The notes beneath the pieces are model-generated. The model was not told where the DNA came from. It saw only the letters and a list, made by a program, of their open reading frames with translations, and did no database searches. DNA of 64,000 bases, taken from contig NZ_BBJT01000002.1 of the NCBI RefSeq assembly GCF_000739915.1, positions 186,001-250,000 of the forward strand. The letters run 5' to 3'. This DNA comes from Paenibacillus chitinolyticus NBRC 15660 (lineage in GTDB: Bacteria; Bacillota; Bacilli; Paenibacillales; NBRC-103111). Both the position numbers and the translations under genes were made by a program. Shown piece after piece: positions 15,531-23,807 of this stretch. Each line of letters begins with the position of its first letter. Position 1 is the stretch's first letter.

Positions 15531-17362
15531 TTCGACGCACCGCGCAGTTCGTCAATTTGCCTCTGCAGGTCGTTGATTTGATCCTCGATGTTCAAAAAAT
15601 GAACAGCGATTCTGTCGTTCAGCATAGAAATAAGCTTGGCTTTGATAACCGGTTCTCCGATCAAGTGGATCGTTTTCTCGATGCGCTCTTTGTTCGCCTT
15701 AATTTCCGATGTCTTGCCGTGCACCAGCAGTTCTATGACCGCGTTAATTTTGCTCTTGGCGAACTCGCCGATCAACCCGTTTTCCATAAAAAAAGAGTGA
15801 GCCAGCAGCGTATGAATGTTCGAAGCAAACGTTTGTTTATGATCGTCTAGCCCGTCCACTACTTGACTAAGTGCGCCGGTTTTTCGCAAAAAAATAATAT
15901 TAGATGCCGGCAAATCGGATACGATAAACGGCGAGTTCGAAGTAATCACGATCTGTACGCTGCGACGCCGTTCTTCGGACCGAAATAATCCGGTGAAAAA
16001 TTGCAATAGATGCAGAAGCAGCGACTTTTGCCACTCGGGATGGAAATATAATTCGCCTTCGTCAATCATGATCAAAATATGGTCATGTTTAATTACGTCA
16101 CGCTTCATCAAGGTGTTAAAACGGGCGTACATGCCTAGCAGCGCTTGTTCGCCGGAACTTAAATCCCGCCAGTCGTAAAGCGCATATTCGTGAGTAGCCA
16201 AAGAACGGGCATACAAACCAAAGAAAGACTCGAAGGTATCCGATTCACTGACAGGCATGCGCAGACCTTGATTATCAAGAGTAAACTTGCCATTCCGGAT
16301 TTCCAGATCCAAATAACGGTACAGCTTGACGGTTCCTTCGATGATCCGTTTTACAGCGTTTATGCCTTTACCTTTTCCCAATTTTATTCTTACGGTTTCC
16401 AGCCAGGAAATAACACGATCGCTCCAAGTCTTTCCGTGTGCAATGTTGTATATTTTAATATGTTCCGTTACATGGTGATCCAAGTCCATATTGCAAATTT
16501 CAACGAAAATGTGATTGACAAATGTTAAAAGCAGCCGTTCTTGAAGCGTACCGGCAGACACTTCATACTCCATCCGTTCGAAGAGTTCAGACAGCTCAGA
16601 CGACGAATTGGGCAGCTCATCCAAATCCTCGTAAGTAAAGTTAATCGCTAGCGTCTCCGGCTCCGCGAATGGAAGGTTGACGTCAAGATGATAACGCATA
16701 TTGAGCAGATGAAGCTGCCGTTCGATCTCGCGGCACCGGTATACAGCGACTTCATGGGTTTGTAAATATTGCGAGTTTTCCTTTACGTCGGACAACAGAT
16801 GATTAGTCGAAAGATTCACGACGTCTTTCGGTGTCTGTTCACCGCGTAAATCGAAGATGTTCGAGAAATAAACGGACGTCATTGCCTGTAAATCGGGTAT
16901 TGAACCAATCCTTGTACGCGAACCGTTCCCGATTTTTGCCGGGATCTTAGAAGATTCGATGATGTAGGGCTTCCGTTTGAACTCGGGCACTTCGCCTGAT
17001 CTTTTGACGGTAAGTTCCATTCCGAGCGGGTAATAGAGGGCATAATTTCCTTCCGTGTCCTTAACGGCTATGATCGTGTCCTGTAATACGCGGCCTGAGC
17101 TGATCTGACGTTTGATCAAATCCAGCAAGGACGATTTGCCGGCTCCGTTTTGCCCGACAATAGCGGTTACGTTGCTTATGTAAGCAAGATCTTCGTCAAC
17201 GGACTCCGGGCTGAAGAAGCCTGGAATGTGGTGATTGTTTGGCTTAACCGTCAGCGCCAACGTATCCGCATTATAATGAAAGCGAAAAGGTCCTCCGAAA
17301 TTAAATCCCTGGCGTTCAAACAGTCCGTTGTAATGATCCACCCATATGTAAAGTAGTTCCAT
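15527..17362 (-). CDS. AAA (SMC/OLD-like) ATPase, partner of the HNH nuclease
   Basis: This 611-residue ABC-type AAA ATPase has Walker A GQNGAGKS (70-77), signature LSSGE (401-405), Walker B IMIDE (431-435) followed by GELYFHPEWQ, and a TSNSPF switch (474-479). Between the two ATPase halves lies a long helical insertion (about 190-390). The C-terminus is coiled-coil-like (IEDQINDLQRQIDEL). No TOPRIM domain is visible, so it is not OLD. The architecture suits PtuA-like sensors that form rings with an HNH partner and act when phage is detected. GAAGGGAAT precedes the ATG. The gene is first in a two-gene unit and ends by overlapping the nuclease gene. Confidence 0.85.
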   Translation of the reverse strand: MELLYIWVDHYNGLFERQGFNFGGPFRFHYNADTLALTVKPNNHHIPGFFSPESVDEDLAYISNVTAIVGQNGAGKSSLLDLIKRQISSGRVLQDTIIAVKDTEGNYALYYPLGMELTVKRSGEVPEFKRKPYIIESSKIPAKIGNGSRTRIGSIPDLQAMTSVYFSNIFDLRGEQTPKDVVNLSTNHLLSDVKENSQYLQTHEVAVYRCREIERQLHLLNMRYHLDVNLPFAEPETLAINFTYEDLDELPNSSSELSELFERMEYEVSAGTLQERLLLTFVNHIFVEICNMDLDHHVTEHIKIYNIAHGKTWSDRVISWLETVRIKLGKGKGINAVKRIIEGTVKLYRYLDLEIRNGKFTLDNQGLRMPVSESDTFESFFGLYARSLATHEYALYDWRDLSSGEQALLGMYARFNTLMKRDVIKHDHILIMIDEGELYFHPEWQKSLLLHLLQFFTGLFRSEERRRSVQIVITSNSPFIVSDLPASNIIFLRKTGALSQVVDGLDDHKQTFASNIHTLLAHSFFMENGLIGEFAKSKINAVIELLVHGKTSEIKANKERIEKTIHLIGEPVIKAKLISMLNDRIAVHFLNIEDQINDLQRQIDELRGASK

Positions 17363-17519
17363 AAACCCATTCCCTTCGGAGTGAAAATACGAATATTCTA
17401 GTGCTTATTGCCTATACCTTAATGCCTTCTTTCTCTGCATGTCAAGCATAGTGAGCCGTGATTTCCCAACGAACGGGCCGCATGACCTTGTCTTCCGGCG
17501 TACATATGCAGACGCGCAA

Positions 17520-17553
17520 AAGAGCCGACCGTCCTTAGAAGACGTTGGCTCTT
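17520..17553 (-). terminator. Terminator of the MutS2-like gene
   Basis: AAGAGCCGAC (17520-17529) pairs with GTTGGCTCTT (17544-17553), ten pairs with one wobble. TTTTG follows on the minus strand. The rest of 17363-17633 shows only a TTGACA (about 17447-17452) that may belong to the ATPase promoter. Confidence 0.65.
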
Positions 17554-17633
17554 CCATCTTTCAGCCCCGAAGAAGCTTCATGCGGCAGGCTTGCGCTCTG
17601 CCCGATCGTTAGCACATCACCTTGAAAGCCATC

Positions 17634-19640
17634 TCACTCCTCCGGTTTGATCTCGATGGTTACGCCCGGTGCGTGCTTGCGGCCCATCAGCTTGCGTTTT
17701 TTGCGGTTTTCTTTCGTCTCGAACACGATGTCCAGATCGTAATCGTCCGGGTACAACTCCTTGCTCTCGATGTGCATCTTCAACCGCTTCCGGTTGATTT
17801 TGAACTTCTGTTTCTGGATCATCACCCCGACGTTGCCCCGGGCATCCTCGGTTTCAAACACAATACCGGTGCGGCCCAAATAAGCGATATACACGCAATC
17901 GCCGAGCTGGAAGCTCCCAGGGACTGCCGGAACCGTAGTATCCGCGCCGTCTTCCGGCTCCGGCTCCGGCTCCTTCTCCTTCTCCGATGGAGGCAGAGGC
18001 ACATTCATCACGGGCATTTCTTCCTGCGGACCGTCCGTATCCGCCGCCGCGGGGGCTTCTTCCGGCTCCGCCTCAGTTCCGGCGGTCTGTGTCCCTTGCG
18101 GCAGGCTTTCCGGTAAGCCGCGCACGGTAATTTCGCGGGACCGCTCAATAAGGCCGGCAGGCAGACCCAGCTTCAGCGCGATCAGGAAAGCGTAGCTCTG
18201 ACCCGCTTCTCCAATCCTCAGACGGTACAGCGGCCGCAGCGTGTCCGTATCGAACTCCATACGGGCATTTTCGAACCCCGGCGTCACGTCGGCGAAGTTT
18301 TTGATTTCCGTAAAATGAGTCGTCGCCACGACGGTCGCTCCCCTCCGGTGCAGTTCTTCCAGAATGGCCACCGATAAGCCGACACCTTCCCCCGGATCGG
18401 TTCCGGAGGCCATCTCATCGATCAGAATGAGCGTCGAATGATCGGCAAACTGCAGCATTTCATTGACATTCCGAATATGCGCGGAGAAGGTGCTGAGCGC
18501 ATGCTCGATGCTTTGGCCGTCCCCGATATCAACGGCGAGATGGTTGAATACGGAAAGCAGGCTTCCTTCCCGTACCGGAATCAATAAGCCCGACTGCGCC
18601 ATGACAGTCAGCAGTCCGACCGTTTTCAGCGAAAGGGTTTTGCCTCCGGTATTCGGTCCCGTAACAATTAGCGACTTATATCTTCGTCCAATGACGAAGT
18701 TCAAGGGAACCATCGGCCGGTTCAACAGCGGATGCTTCGCCTCGCGCAGGTCGATGATCCCTTGATCGTTGAGCTCCACATTGGAGCCTCCGATGGCCAG
18801 AGCATATTTGGCCTTGGCAAATATGAAATCGTAGGTGCCTACCGTCTCGATGTTCGTCAGTAACTGTTGATCGCAGCTTTCCGCCAGCGCGGTCAAATCG
18901 CTGAGTACTTTCAGCTCCTCCCGGGCTTCCTCCGCTCTCAGCCCCGACAGCTCGAATTGAATCGTCATGACCTCGGCCGGTTCGATATACACCGTTTGGC
19001 CGCTTGCCGACTCGTCGAGCACCGTCCCCTTCACCAGCTTACGGTGCTCTTTCTTGACCGGCAGCACATAACGTCCGCCGCGCGAGCTGAGGACATGCTC
19101 CTGCAGAATAGAGCGGTGGCGGCTCATCAAGGAGTCCAGCTTACTCTTCAGACGTTCCTCGAATACGGCCAGCCGCTTGCGGACTTTCATGAGTTCCTTG
19201 CTCGCGGAGTCGATCAATTGCCCATGACGGATGCACCGTTCGATCTCCGATTTCAGCGCATCCATCGTATACATGGAAGCCGCATAAGAGCTAATCTGAG
19301 GCGCTGCCCCGCTTTTCGAGGCCATATACCTCATGAGCTGTGCGCAGCTGGTCAGAAATTGGTGAATGTGCATAAAATCCTTTTCACTGAACACGTAGCC
19401 CGTTCCCAGCAGGTCCAAAATATTTTCCATCCCTTCCAATGAAGGAATCGGGACGCTGGCGCCATGCTGAAGCAGGAACTTCGCTTCCGCCGTTTCGTCC
19501 AGCTTCGCACGCACGACGGACATCGCCGATAAAGGAAGCAGCTCGGTAATTTGCCGCTTTCCGAGATACGATACGGCATATTCCGCCAGAGCTTCTTTGA
19601 TTTTGCCGTATTCCAAACGCTGCAATGCTTTTTCATTCAT
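17634..19640 (-). CDS. MutS2-like ATPase lacking the SMR domain
   Basis: This 668-residue protein follows MutS2 order: core and lever helices (about 1-150), clamp-type coiled coil (150-260), and MutS ATPase with Walker A GPNTGGKT (328-335), Walker B LILIDEMASGTDPGEG from 404 and ATTHF (439-443). A Pro/Glu-rich linker (about 510-570) follows, then a KOW-like beta domain (575-625). MutS2 of B. subtilis (RqcU) is about 785 residues and ends in an SMR nuclease domain. Here that is replaced by a short basic tail. MutS2 recognises collided ribosomes. This form could split ribosomes without cutting RNA. GGAGAG precedes the ATG. Expression is probably governed by the leader at 19657-19974. Confidence 0.88.
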   Translation of the reverse strand: MNEKALQRLEYGKIKEALAEYAVSYLGKRQITELLPLSAMSVVRAKLDETAEAKFLLQHGASVPIPSLEGMENILDLLGTGYVFSEKDFMHIHQFLTSCAQLMRYMASKSGAAPQISSYAASMYTMDALKSEIERCIRHGQLIDSASKELMKVRKRLAVFEERLKSKLDSLMSRHRSILQEHVLSSRGGRYVLPVKKEHRKLVKGTVLDESASGQTVYIEPAEVMTIQFELSGLRAEEAREELKVLSDLTALAESCDQQLLTNIETVGTYDFIFAKAKYALAIGGSNVELNDQGIIDLREAKHPLLNRPMVPLNFVIGRRYKSLIVTGPNTGGKTLSLKTVGLLTVMAQSGLLIPVREGSLLSVFNHLAVDIGDGQSIEHALSTFSAHIRNVNEMLQFADHSTLILIDEMASGTDPGEGVGLSVAILEELHRRGATVVATTHFTEIKNFADVTPGFENARMEFDTDTLRPLYRLRIGEAGQSYAFLIALKLGLPAGLIERSREITVRGLPESLPQGTQTAGTEAEPEEAPAAADTDGPQEEMPVMNVPLPPSEKEKEPEPEPEDGADTTVPAVPGSFQLGDCVYIAYLGRTGIVFETEDARGNVGVMIQKQKFKINRKRLKMHIESKELYPDDYDLDIVFETKENRKKRKLMGRKHAPGVTIEIKPEE

Positions 19641-19656
19641 GGGTGATCTCTCCTTA

Positions 19657-19707
19657 TAAGAAAATAAAAAAAAGGCAGAGAATGAACGTGCTTCATTCTC
19701 TGCCTTT
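19657..19707 (-). terminator. Strong terminator directly before the MutS2-like gene (attenuator)
   Basis: A 16-bp perfect stem (19671-19686 with 19692-19707) around a five-base loop is followed on the minus strand by nine or more Ts. It ends 17 bases before the start codon at 19640, and the ribosome site lies immediately after it. Transcripts should stop here unless an alternative fold prevents it. Confidence 0.85.
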
Positions 19708-19974
19708 TAATGTTATGCCTAAATAAGAGCGCCTGATAAAACAGAAAATCCGTGCTGAACTCAGCACGGACGATAGGCGCAATGATAGGCATATACCTAT
19801 GGCATTGTATGATATCCGTTGTTCTTAACTAATTCCGAGTCGCCCGTAAATCCATAGTTAAATAAACCTTGCTTAACAGCAAAATTCATCCATGAATCTC
19901 CAGAACTCTCAATATGGAATTTGATTAGTTAAGAACGTTCACCGACATCAAAATCTCTCCCTTAGGCAATAATT
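19708..19974 (-). promoter_or_regulatory. Structured leader RNA of the MutS2-like gene
   Basis: This stretch of about 270 bases lies between promoter and attenuator. It contains a 13-bp perfect inverted repeat (19821-19833 with 19924-19936), whose 5' arm overlaps the last codons of a 7-codon leader peptide. It also contains a nested three-helix element: TAGGCAT/ATGCCTA (19786-19792 with 19715-19721), AGGCGC/GCGCCT (19775-19780 with 19729-19734), and the hairpin 19750-19769. ATGCCTAT can alternatively pair with ATAGG upstream (19796-19800), so two folds compete. I do not recognise a known riboswitch, and the T-box consensus is absent. Confidence 0.65.
19925..19948 (-). CDS. Seven-codon leader peptide MSVNVLN
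   Basis: GGGAGAG (19961-19955) lies six bases before an ATG that opens MSVNVLN and a TAA stop, in the leader of the MutS2-like gene. Its Val-Leu-Asn-stop codons form the 5' arm of the 13-bp inverted repeat that closes at 19821-19833. A ribosome stalled here would prevent that stem forming. This is the logic of drug-inducible leader peptides before ribosome-protection and methylase genes. Too short for homology; the case rests on ribosome site, position and overlap. Confidence 0.6.
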   Translation of the reverse strand: MSVNVLN

Positions 19975-19980
19975 GTCTTA

Positions 19981-20010
19981 ACAATACCTTACTCCTCCGG
20001 TGAATGTCAA
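19981..20010 (-). promoter_or_regulatory. Promoter of the MutS2-like leader
   Basis: TTGACA (20010-20005) and TATTGT (19986-19981) are 18 bases apart. Transcription would begin near 19974, about 26 bases before the leader-peptide start. Confidence 0.55.
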
Positions 20011-20053
20011 GTCCTGTAAAATCTTACGGTTCTTTTCGTCACATTTGCACTTT

Positions 20054-21439
20054 TTAACTATTCATCCTCATTTTTTTGACCGCGTTTTCGGCAGCCTCCA
20101 TGATCACTTCTCCCAGTGTAGGATGAGGGTGAATCGTCATAGCCAAGTCCTCCACGGTTGCCCCCATCTCGATAGCTAGCGCAAGCTCCGATATGAGTGT
20201 CGATGCCTCCACGCCAACGATTTGTGCACCCATCACGATTCCGGAGGCCGGGTCCGCCACAATCTTGACAAACCCTTCGGGTTCCCGCAATGCCAATGCT
20301 CTTCCGTTAATCCCGAAAGATGCTTTGCCAATCACAGCCGGGATGGCGTTTGCTTTTGCTTCCGTTTCACTTAAACCAACGCTGGACAGCTCCGGTTCAG
20401 AAAAGACCACGAGCGGCATGGCTCTATAATCAACCGCGGACGGAAGGCCTGCAATAGCTTCTGCCGCCACCTTGGCTTCATAAGACGCCTTGTGAGCGAG
20501 GGCCGGGCCGGCCGTAATATCTCCAATTGCAAAAATATGCGGGATAGCCGTTCTGCACTGTTCGTCCGTCGCGATCAATCCCCTGCCCGTCACGGGCAGA
20601 CCTATGCGTTCCAGTCCTAACTTGCCGTCCGTATTTGGTTTTCTGCCGATAGTGACTAACACATAGTCCGCTGTAACATGGTGCTGCTCCTGATTTATTG
20701 AATAATGCAGGGTAATTGAATCCGTAGCCTGCACTACGTTCTCAGCAGTCGCCCCGGTAATCAGGTTAATACCATCGGCTTTCAACTGCCGGACAACCGG
20801 GACCACGAGGTCCGCCTCGAATCCGGGCAGCACTTGTTCTCCTCCCTCCAGAATCGTTACCTTTGTTCCGAATTTGGCAAACATTTGCCCCAGTTCGACA
20901 CCGATATATCCTCCGCCTATAACGACCAGGCTAGCCGGGACCTCAGGGAGCGACAGAGCTTCTGTTGAAGACAAAACACGCCCTCCAACCGGGAATGCTT
21001 TCAGCTCAATCGGACGAGATCCTGTTGCCAGTATGGCGTACTTAAACGAAATGGTTTGCTCCTGTCCGGCATGTTCGATAACAGCTGTATGTTCATCGAC
21101 CAATCTAGCCTCTCCTTCCAGAATGCTCACACCTGCATGGTTTAATAAATAACGGACTCCGCCTGCCTGCTTAGTCACAATCCCTTGCTTAAAATCCTGA
21201 GCATTCTTAAATGACGAAGCCGCATCTGCAAGATTGAACGAGCGGAGCAACTCATAGCGATGTGATTCTGCAATTAATGCTTTGGATGGAATGCAGCCCA
21301 CGTTCGTGCAGACTCCGCCAAGCTGACTGCGTTCGACAATCGCCGTCTTCATACCAAGCTGCGAAGAACGCAGCGCCGCCACATACCCTCCCGGACCTGA
21401 TCCAATAACCAACGTTTCTACGGATTCAAGTATACTCAT
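20054..21439 (-). CDS. lpdA: Dihydrolipoyl dehydrogenase (E3)
   Basis: This 461-residue FAD/NAD disulfide oxidoreductase has the FAD motif GSGPGGYVAALR and the redox pair GGVCTNVGC (C44, C49). NAD is bound by VIGGGYIGVELGQ, with IFAIGDI before the second FAD contact. The C-terminal dimer motif HPHPTLGE carries the catalytic histidine. It reoxidises dihydrolipoamide in 2-oxoacid dehydrogenase or glycine-cleavage complexes. No E1 or E2 genes are nearby, so it is a stand-alone copy. It is divergent from a TetR regulator with an operator over its promoter. GGAGGT precedes the ATG. Confidence 0.93.
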   Translation of the reverse strand: MSILESVETLVIGSGPGGYVAALRSSQLGMKTAIVERSQLGGVCTNVGCIPSKALIAESHRYELLRSFNLADAASSFKNAQDFKQGIVTKQAGGVRYLLNHAGVSILEGEARLVDEHTAVIEHAGQEQTISFKYAILATGSRPIELKAFPVGGRVLSSTEALSLPEVPASLVVIGGGYIGVELGQMFAKFGTKVTILEGGEQVLPGFEADLVVPVVRQLKADGINLITGATAENVVQATDSITLHYSINQEQHHVTADYVLVTIGRKPNTDGKLGLERIGLPVTGRGLIATDEQCRTAIPHIFAIGDITAGPALAHKASYEAKVAAEAIAGLPSAVDYRAMPLVVFSEPELSSVGLSETEAKANAIPAVIGKASFGINGRALALREPEGFVKIVADPASGIVMGAQIVGVEASTLISELALAIEMGATVEDLAMTIHPHPTLGEVIMEAAENAVKKMRMNS

Positions 21440-21470
21440 ATCCCGATACCTCCAAGTTGAAGTCGACTTA

Positions 21471-21520
21471 TATTATGATGATCATAATATATTATAGTCA
21501 TCATATTTTAAATCCGTCAA
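21471..21520 (-). promoter_or_regulatory. lpdA promoter with TetR operator
   Basis: TTGACG (21520-21515) and TATAAT (21496-21491) are 18 bases apart on the minus strand. The inverted repeat TATTATGA/TCATAATA (21471-21489) sits directly downstream over the expected transcription start. Confidence 0.75.
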
Positions 21521-21567
21521 CTACCGTCATTAGCCTTTCATGAACGGACCGTTCCCTGACCTCTAAA

Positions 21568-21597
21568 TTGACAGGCTTTATTATGACGCTTATAATA
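21568..21597 (+). promoter_or_regulatory. TetR gene promoter with second operator copy
   Basis: TTGACA (21568-21573) and TATAAT (21591-21596) have ideal 17-base spacing. The related repeat TATTAT/ATAATA (21579-21597) covers spacer and -10, indicating autorepression by the same TetR protein. Confidence 0.8.
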
Positions 21598-21626
21598 TTT
21601 TGAAAGTGAAATTATGAAGTTGTGGA

Positions 21627-22202
21627 GTGATTACCATACCGTATCCCAAAGGCCATAAGATAAAAGTCCGGAATAAGATCGTTGAAAGTGCTGCCCAGGC
21701 TTTTCGCACCCATGGTATCCACGATGTAAGTGTTCCGTTCATTATGAAGGGGGCCGGATTGACCCATGGAGGGTTTTACGCACACTTTGACAACAAAGAA
21801 CAGCTAATTGGCGAAGCCTGCCGGTTTGCCATCAGCGATACTATCGCACTTCTGCAGAAAGCCGCCGATCAGGAGAAGCAGAACCCCAAAATCAATACGG
21901 TCATTGATTATTATTTAAGTTCATATCACCGCGACAAAGCCGAGATGGGCTGCATCATTCCCGCCCTTTCTGCCGAAGTCTCCCGTTCTTCAGAAGACGT
22001 CCGGCAAATATTCACCCACGAAGTGGAGCGGATGATTACGTTTATCTCCACTCTCGCGGAAATTGACACGTCCAAAGGCAGCGCACTGTTCAGTACGATG
22101 GTGGGCTCTCTTGTTCTTGCACGGACTGTGAATGATCCTGAGCTGAGCGACAACCTTCTCTCGGCGGGCAGGCAGTATGCCAAAGAACTGGTCAGGGCTT
22201 AA
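21627..22202 (+). CDS. TetR/AcrR-family repressor
   Basis: This 191-residue protein has an N-terminal helix-turn-helix (RNKIVESAAQAFRTHGIHDVSVPFIMKGAGLTHGGFYAHFDNKEQL, residues about 15-60). A helical ligand domain with EMGCIIPALSAEVSRS and a VGSLVLAR segment follows, typical of the AcrR subgroup that controls electrophile or drug responses. The start is a GTG at 21627 with a weak site. The ATG at 21613 is out of frame. Related palindromes overlap both divergent promoters, so it should repress itself and lpdA. Confidence 0.88.
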   Translation: MITIPYPKGHKIKVRNKIVESAAQAFRTHGIHDVSVPFIMKGAGLTHGGFYAHFDNKEQLIGEACRFAISDTIALLQKAADQEKQNPKINTVIDYYLSSYHRDKAEMGCIIPALSAEVSRSSEDVRQIFTHEVERMITFISTLAEIDTSKGSALFSTMVGSLVLARTVNDPELSDNLLSAGRQYAKELVRA

Positions 22203-22238
22203 TATACTGGATAGGAACCGCTGCACCTCTTGTCCATT

Positions 22239-23102
22239 CTATAAATAATCTCCAAACAGCTCCGTCATGATCTCTTCATTCGGCTTTAACGAACCTCGCC
22301 ATCCCGCCCAAGGCATCTCCATATCCGAGCGTCCTTTCGTGTTACTCAAGCGATCCTCACTGGAAGCGATATCTCCAAAATCCGTCCAACTGTACGGGGT
22401 CAATGTTAAAAACGGATTCGGGATTACCCCCACACTGGCCAGGGAATCCAATATACCTCGCTTCGTATATTTGTCGCCGCTTAAAATCTTGTCGGATGTC
22501 AGACGTTTTTCAAATTGGCCCGGTGTTTCATCTTCGGGGGCGTTCCGAAGCAAATCCAATAAGGTAGAAAAGGTTTGAACATCTTGCACGGTCGGTTGTA
22601 CTGCAGGCGCATTCACAAGATGTTTCAGATTGAGGTACGCGTAATGGGGCTGAGACGTATAGGCATGTCCGAGATAGAGACAGTATTGAAAGTAAGCGCC
22701 ATTCTCGAACAGCGGCTCGTCATGTCCCTGACAAACCCAGCAGCATGCGAAATGACCTTGCTCATCGTACCTATGCAAACTCAGCGTATTTAATTTGTGC
22801 CAGGCCGATAAAACGGAACGCCCTCGGGGATAACTTCCGCCTACCCCGGCAATAAAACTTTCTATGCATCTTTTTTGGCTAAGCGCGGTGTTGTCTTTCA
22901 ACGAAAGCAGCTTTTGCAAAATATCATCATGATTAGCAAAATATACGATATCGTTGGCACTCCATCCGTATTGCTCCAACATGTCTCGTTCTTTTTCCGA
23001 CAGTATGCTTTCAGAATAGATAGAAACCGAACGCTCACGATCGTATTCGTAATTGTCGGCTCGATACAGTTTTTTGAGTATACGCATGATCTGAGGGGTC
23101 AT
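22239..23102 (-). CDS. Hypothetical protein, about 287 residues
   Basis: I do not recognise this protein. It has no signal peptide or membrane segment. It has an acidic N-terminal helical half (KERDMLEQYGWSANDIV, DDILQKLLSLKDN), a Cys/His/Trp-rich centre (HFACCWVCQGHDE) that could bind metal, and a C-terminus ending PNEEIMTELFGDYL. GGAAAGGATGG supports the ATG at 23102; the TTG at 23120 is less likely. Its convergent neighbour is the TetR gene. It appears intact and monocistronic. Confidence 0.7.
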   Translation of the reverse strand: MTPQIMRILKKLYRADNYEYDRERSVSIYSESILSEKERDMLEQYGWSANDIVYFANHDDILQKLLSLKDNTALSQKRCIESFIAGVGGSYPRGRSVLSAWHKLNTLSLHRYDEQGHFACCWVCQGHDEPLFENGAYFQYCLYLGHAYTSQPHYAYLNLKHLVNAPAVQPTVQDVQTFSTLLDLLRNAPEDETPGQFEKRLTSDKILSGDKYTKRGILDSLASVGVIPNPFLTLTPYSWTDFGDIASSEDRLSNTKGRSDMEMPWAGWRGSLKPNEEIMTELFGDYL

Positions 23103-23235
23103 ACAATCCATCCTTTCCAATGGCTCGTTTCCGTTACACTAGCACGGGCTGGTATTTTTTCCAAGATAAAAAGCCCGCAATCTACATGCAGGCTCTCAGA
23201 TTTGGGGAAGGATACGTTTAATCTTCGGTAAATCC

Positions 23236-23517
23236 TTACGATGTTGGATCGCTCACTTTGTCCCGCGTGATCGGGTCCAGCAAATTCTGCAAATCATCCT
23301 CATCGCACCAGAAAAGCGGCTCCATAACATGCCGGATCCTAGGGCTTCTGATTAGGTCGAATTGAAGAAACGCAGTCTGAGTCTGCTCGTGAGCCGCTTC
23401 TTCCTTTTGCGCGGACTGGCCTGTCTTATTCGGGGCTAACAGAGCCGTTCCCGGCGTGCATGTTACCGTTGATAAAAGAAGAATGACCTCCCTGGATATT
23501 CTGATGAGTTCTCTCAT
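23236..23517 (-). CDS. Small hypothetical ORF downstream of an MFS relic
   Basis: A 93-codon frame starts four bases inside the MFS fragment (ATGA overlap) and ends PLFWCDEDDLQNLLDPITRD. I see no domain. Because it begins where transporter homology stops, it may be a junction product of the deletion that broke the transporter rather than a functional gene. Confidence 0.3.
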   Translation of the reverse strand: MRELIRISREVILLLSTVTCTPGTALLAPNKTGQSAQKEEAAHEQTQTAFLQFDLIRSPRIRHVMEPLFWCDEDDLQNLLDPITRDKVSDPTS

Positions 23518-23792
23518 TCGTTCCCTGCCATCTTCGATAATCGTGTGTTGAGAGCCGGACGGAGCATGGCGGTTGCAAAGAAAATACCGGACGTTATAAG
23601 GAAAATTCTCCAGAAGTCCTTGACCAAAACAAGCCCGGCATATGCAAGAGCGGTAACAAGCAGAGAGCCTTTTATGACCTTAATGGGAGATAACAAGAAC
23701 TGAGTAATTCCATAAGCTGCTACCAGTAGTCCCATCGCCTGCCCGCTTACTCCAAATTGAGTGATCAAGATAACATAATGGCTAAGGTTTTG
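23514..23792 (-). pseudogene. Remnant of an MFS drug transporter
   Basis: VILITQFGVSGQAMGLLVAAYGITQF is the second-helix region of DHA1 exporters (positions given for the segment near 23700-23790). It is followed directly by a segment that in intact transporters lies in the second half (SLLVTALAYAGLVLVKDFW). Both the middle and the C-terminus are missing, and an in-frame stop removes the N-terminus. It is a deletion remnant. Confidence 0.7.
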
Positions 23793-23807
23793 TTAGGGAG
23801 AAAACGA

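Noticed and set aside
15527-17362. Retron-linked or OLD-type ATPase
   Set aside because: No reverse transcriptase or msr-msd-like region next to it, and no TOPRIM domain in the protein.
19708-19974. T-box or known riboswitch upstream of the MutS2-like gene
   Set aside because: No AGGGTGG-type T-box sequence and no match I recognise to lysine, purine, SAM, c-di-AMP or glycine riboswitch cores.
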